In this document: positions 61,453 to 64,000 of the stretch, piece by piece
Position numbering within the stretch: position 1 is the first letter of the stretch
Layout: every line of letters begins with the position of its first letter
NCBI GenBank assembly: GCA_025149125.1
Contig: CP102272.1
Span: forward strand, 1,984,001-2,048,000
Reading direction: 5' to 3'
DNA: 64,000 nucleotides
Source: [Clostridium] asparagiforme DSM 15981
GTDB lineage: Bacteria > Bacillota > Clostridia > Lachnospirales > Lachnospiraceae
Translations under genes and position numbers: made by a program
Notes under the pieces: model-generated
The model's database searches: none
Told to the model about the DNA's origin: nothing
The model's input: the letters and a program-made list of their open reading frames with translations, nothing else

Positions 61453-63876
61453 ATGAACACTGCATTATCCTGGATTAAAGCATACGTTCCTGATCTGGAT
61501 GTCACGGCTCAGGAGTACACGGACGCAATGACCCTCACCGGCACCAAGGTGGAGGGATTTGAACGTCTCGATAAAAACCTTGAAAAGATTGTTGTCGGCC
61601 AGATTCGTTCCATCGAGCGGCATCCGGACGCGGACAAGCTGATCGTCTGCCAGGTGGACATCGGAGCCGGGGAGCCGGTTCAGATCGTCACCGGCGCACC
61701 CAACGTCAAGACCGGGGATAAGGTTCCGGTTGTTTTAGACGGTGGAAAGGTAGCCGGAGGCCATGACGGCGGCCCCCTTCCCGAGGACGGAATCGAGATC
61801 AAAAAGGGCAAGCTCAGAGGCATCGAGTCCAACGGAATGATGTGCTCCATCGAGGAGCTGGGTTCCGACCGCGACATGTATCCCCTGGCGCCGGAGAGCG
61901 GCATCTACATTCTCCCGGAGGACACCCGGGTGGGCGCCGACGCCGTGGAGGTGCTGGGCCTGCGCGACGTGGTGTTCGAGTATGAGATCACCTCCAACCG
62001 GGTGGACTGCTACAGCGTGGTTGGCATCGCCCGGGAGGCGGCCGCCACATTTGGAAAAGAATTCCATCCGCCGGTGGTAAAGCCCACTGGAAACAATGAG
62101 GATATCAACGATTACCTGAAGGTGCGGGTGGAAAACCCCGAGTTGTGCCCCCGCTACTGCGCGAGAATGGTGAAGAATATCAAGCTGGCTCCCTCCCCCG
62201 AGTGGATGCAGCGCCGCCTGGCGGCCAGCGGAATCCGCCCCATCAACAACATCGTGGACATCACCAACTACGTGATGGAGGAGTACGGACAGCCCATGCA
62301 CGCCTTTGACTACGACACCCTGGCGGGCCACGAGATCGTGGTGAAATGCGCCAAGGACGGCGATGTGTTCCAGACTCTGGACGGCCAGGAGCGGAAGCTT
62401 GACGGCACCATCCTGATGATCAACGACGGCGAGAAGGAAGTGGGCATCGCGGGCATCATGGGCGGTGAGAATTCCAAGATCACCGACAGCGTGAGCACCA
62501 TGGTGTTCGAGTCCGCGTGCTTCAACGGCACCAACATCCGCCTGTCCGCCAAGAAGGTGGGCCTGCGCACGGACGCTTCCGGGAAATATGAGAAGGGCCT
62601 GGATCCCAACACTGCCAAGGAGGCTGTAAACCGCGCCTGCCAGCTCATCGAGGAGCTGGGAGCCGGCGAGGTGATCGGCGGAATCATTGACATTTATTCC
62701 CAGAAACGTGAGGAGAACCGGGTTCCCTTTGACCCTGAGAAGATCAATCGCCTGTTGGGCACGGACATCGCTGAGGACACCATGATCTCCTATTTCAGGA
62801 AGATCGATCTGGGTTACGACCCCTGCTCCAAAGAGGTGATCGTTCCCACCTGGCGTCAGGACCTGTACCGCATGGCGGATCTGGCTGAGGAGGTGGCCCG
62901 CTTCTACGGCTATGACAAGATTCCCACCACCCTGCCTTCCGGCGAGGCGACCACCGGCAAGCTGCCCTACGAGCTGAGAATCCAGGAGGTGGCTCGGGAG
63001 ACCGCCGAGTTCTGCGGCTTCTCCCAGGGGATGACCTACTCCTTTGAGAGCCCCAGAGTGTTCGATAAGCTGATGATCCCGGCGGACAGCAGGCTTCGCC
63101 GGACGGTTGAAATTTCCAATCCGCTGGGCGAGGATTTTAGCGTGATGCGCACCACGCCTTTGAACGGGATGCTGACCTCCCTGTCCACCAACTACAACCG
63201 CCGCAACAAGGATGTGCGCCTGTACGAGATGGCAAACGTGTATCTGCCCAAGGCTATGCCCTTAACCGAGCTGCCAGACGAGCGCATGCAGTTTACCCTG
63301 GGCATGTACGGGGAAGGCGATTTCTTCACCATGAAGGGCGTTGTGGAGGAGTTTTTTGACCGCGTGGGCATGAACAAAAAGCCCCACTATGATCCAAACG
63401 GCGACCACCCCTACCTGCACCCCGGCAGAAAGGCCGATATCGTCTACGAGGGCGTGACGGTGGGTTACCTGGGCGAGCTTCACCCGGATGTGGCGGACAA
63501 CTACAAGATCGGCGACCGGGCGTACGTTGCCGTGATCGACATGCCCTCTGTGATCCCCTTCACCACCTTTGACCGCAAGTACACCGGAATCGCCAAATTC
63601 CCGGCCGTGACCCGGGACATCAGCATGGTGGTGCCGAAGAACGTGCTGGTGGGACAGATCGAGGACGTGATCGAGCAGAGGGGCGGCAAAGTGCTGGAGA
63701 GCTACAACCTGTTCGATATCTACGAGGGCGCTCAGGTTCTGGCAGGACACAAGTCCGTGGCCTACTCCATCACCCTCCGGGCCAAGGATCACACCCTGGA
63801 GGAAAAGGAAGTTACATCTGTGATGAACAAGATTTTAAACGGGCTCTCCAATCTGGGAATTGAGTTGAGAGCATAA
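61453..63876 (+). CDS. pheT: Phenylalanyl-tRNA synthetase beta subunit
   Basis: 807 residues. Domains in order: tRNA-binding OB fold near 40-150 (VVGQIRSIERHPDADKLIVCQVD), B3/B4 editing domain (~205-380, with SNRVDCYSVVGIAREAAA just before), B5 (~405-475), catalytic-like core (~490-690) and the C-terminal ferredoxin-like anticodon domain (~710-805, FPAVTRDISMVVP). Complete. Cotranscribed with pheS under the T-box. Confidence 0.97.
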   Translation: MNTALSWIKAYVPDLDVTAQEYTDAMTLTGTKVEGFERLDKNLEKIVVGQIRSIERHPDADKLIVCQVDIGAGEPVQIVTGAPNVKTGDKVPVVLDGGKVAGGHDGGPLPEDGIEIKKGKLRGIESNGMMCSIEELGSDRDMYPLAPESGIYILPEDTRVGADAVEVLGLRDVVFEYEITSNRVDCYSVVGIAREAAATFGKEFHPPVVKPTGNNEDINDYLKVRVENPELCPRYCARMVKNIKLAPSPEWMQRRLAASGIRPINNIVDITNYVMEEYGQPMHAFDYDTLAGHEIVVKCAKDGDVFQTLDGQERKLDGTILMINDGEKEVGIAGIMGGENSKITDSVSTMVFESACFNGTNIRLSAKKVGLRTDASGKYEKGLDPNTAKEAVNRACQLIEELGAGEVIGGIIDIYSQKREENRVPFDPEKINRLLGTDIAEDTMISYFRKIDLGYDPCSKEVIVPTWRQDLYRMADLAEEVARFYGYDKIPTTLPSGEATTGKLPYELRIQEVARETAEFCGFSQGMTYSFESPRVFDKLMIPADSRLRRTVEISNPLGEDFSVMRTTPLNGMLTSLSTNYNRRNKDVRLYEMANVYLPKAMPLTELPDERMQFTLGMYGEGDFFTMKGVVEEFFDRVGMNKKPHYDPNGDHPYLHPGRKADIVYEGVTVGYLGELHPDVADNYKIGDRAYVAVIDMPSVIPFTTFDRKYTGIAKFPAVTRDISMVVPKNVLVGQIEDVIEQRGGKVLESYNLFDIYEGAQVLAGHKSVAYSITLRAKDHTLEEKEVTSVMNKILNGLSNLGIELRA

Positions 63877-63921
63877 ATAAAACGCTTTGGACGCCGGGCT
63901 ATATACGGTAACAAAGCAGCG

Positions 63922-63968
63922 CGGGCAGCGCAGCAGCAACGCCGGGAGCGGAACTGCTGCGCTGCCCG
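63922..63968 (+). terminator. Hairpin after pheT
   Basis: CGGGCAGCGCAGCAG / CTGCTGCGCTGCCCG, a 15-bp perfect stem with a 17-nt loop, about 45 bp after the stop. No T run follows, so it is a strong hairpin with uncertain terminator activity. Confidence 0.65.
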
Positions 63969-64000
63969 TATCATGTGAAACAGCTGGTTACAAAGAAGGG

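Overview
The window (about 57% G+C by eye, Firmicutes-type promoters and strong AGGAGG ribosome binding sites, 6S RNA, T-box, CIRCE/HrcA, DegV, SpoIID-like and 3D-domain wall proteins) looks like chromosome of a high-G+C gut-type clostridium, most likely a member of the Lachnospiraceae. No rRNA, tRNA, prophage, insertion sequence or CRISPR array was seen. The genus cannot be fixed from the sequence alone.

Layout. 1-7532: sugar or sugar-acid use, with the tail of a solute-binding protein, two ABC permeases, an IlvD/Edd-type dehydratase, a Gfo/Idh/MocA oxidoreductase, a TIM-barrel isomerase and a GntP-type permease. 7636-13744: an unknown TPR-like membrane protein, then metF, a stand-alone MetH reactivation domain, a threonine aldolase and metH lacking that domain. 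13959-15892: a membrane diguanylate cyclase and an orphan Cys/Gly-rich small protein. 15991-23643: a LysR regulator divergent from a seven-gene run (DUF6282 hydrolase, GalB-like hydratase, RraA/CHA-aldolase-like protein, TAXI-TRAP receptor and fused TRAP permease, enolase-superfamily enzyme). I read it as an uptake and cleavage pathway for a polycarboxylate that passes through 4-oxalomesaconate to pyruvate plus oxaloacetate. This is the best candidate for an undescribed system.

23781-34996: DUF368 and DegV proteins, a HAD phosphatase behind three 50-bp tandem repeats, a Zn-type ABC transporter, a Ktr-type K+ uptake pair, and two COG0523 (CobW) GTPases. One GTPase carries nearly 60 histidines and the other is fused to a DUF1980-like domain, so this stretch reads as a zinc-handling island. 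A degenerate GGDEF protein follows. 35567-42889: 2,3-diketo-L-gulonate reductase with a LacI regulator, a DEAD-box helicase with a long structured leader, a DUF362 protein divergent from YbaK, a P-loop kinase and DeoC. 43143-50045: 6S RNA, a SpoIID-like protein, glycerate kinase divergent from a CdaR regulator, and two secreted 3D-domain proteins. 50325-55294: the CIRCE-controlled hrcA-grpE-dnaK-dnaJ operon. 55392-59677: two acetyltransferases, a transglutaminase-like protein, a DUF2500 protein and Ogg. 59800-63876: a 139-bp palindromic element, then a T-box leader and pheS-pheT.

The least explained non-coding features are the 139-bp inverted-repeat element at 59800-59938, the 50-bp triple repeat at 25705-25854, the duplicated promoter segment at 40891-40968 and the leader of the helicase gene.
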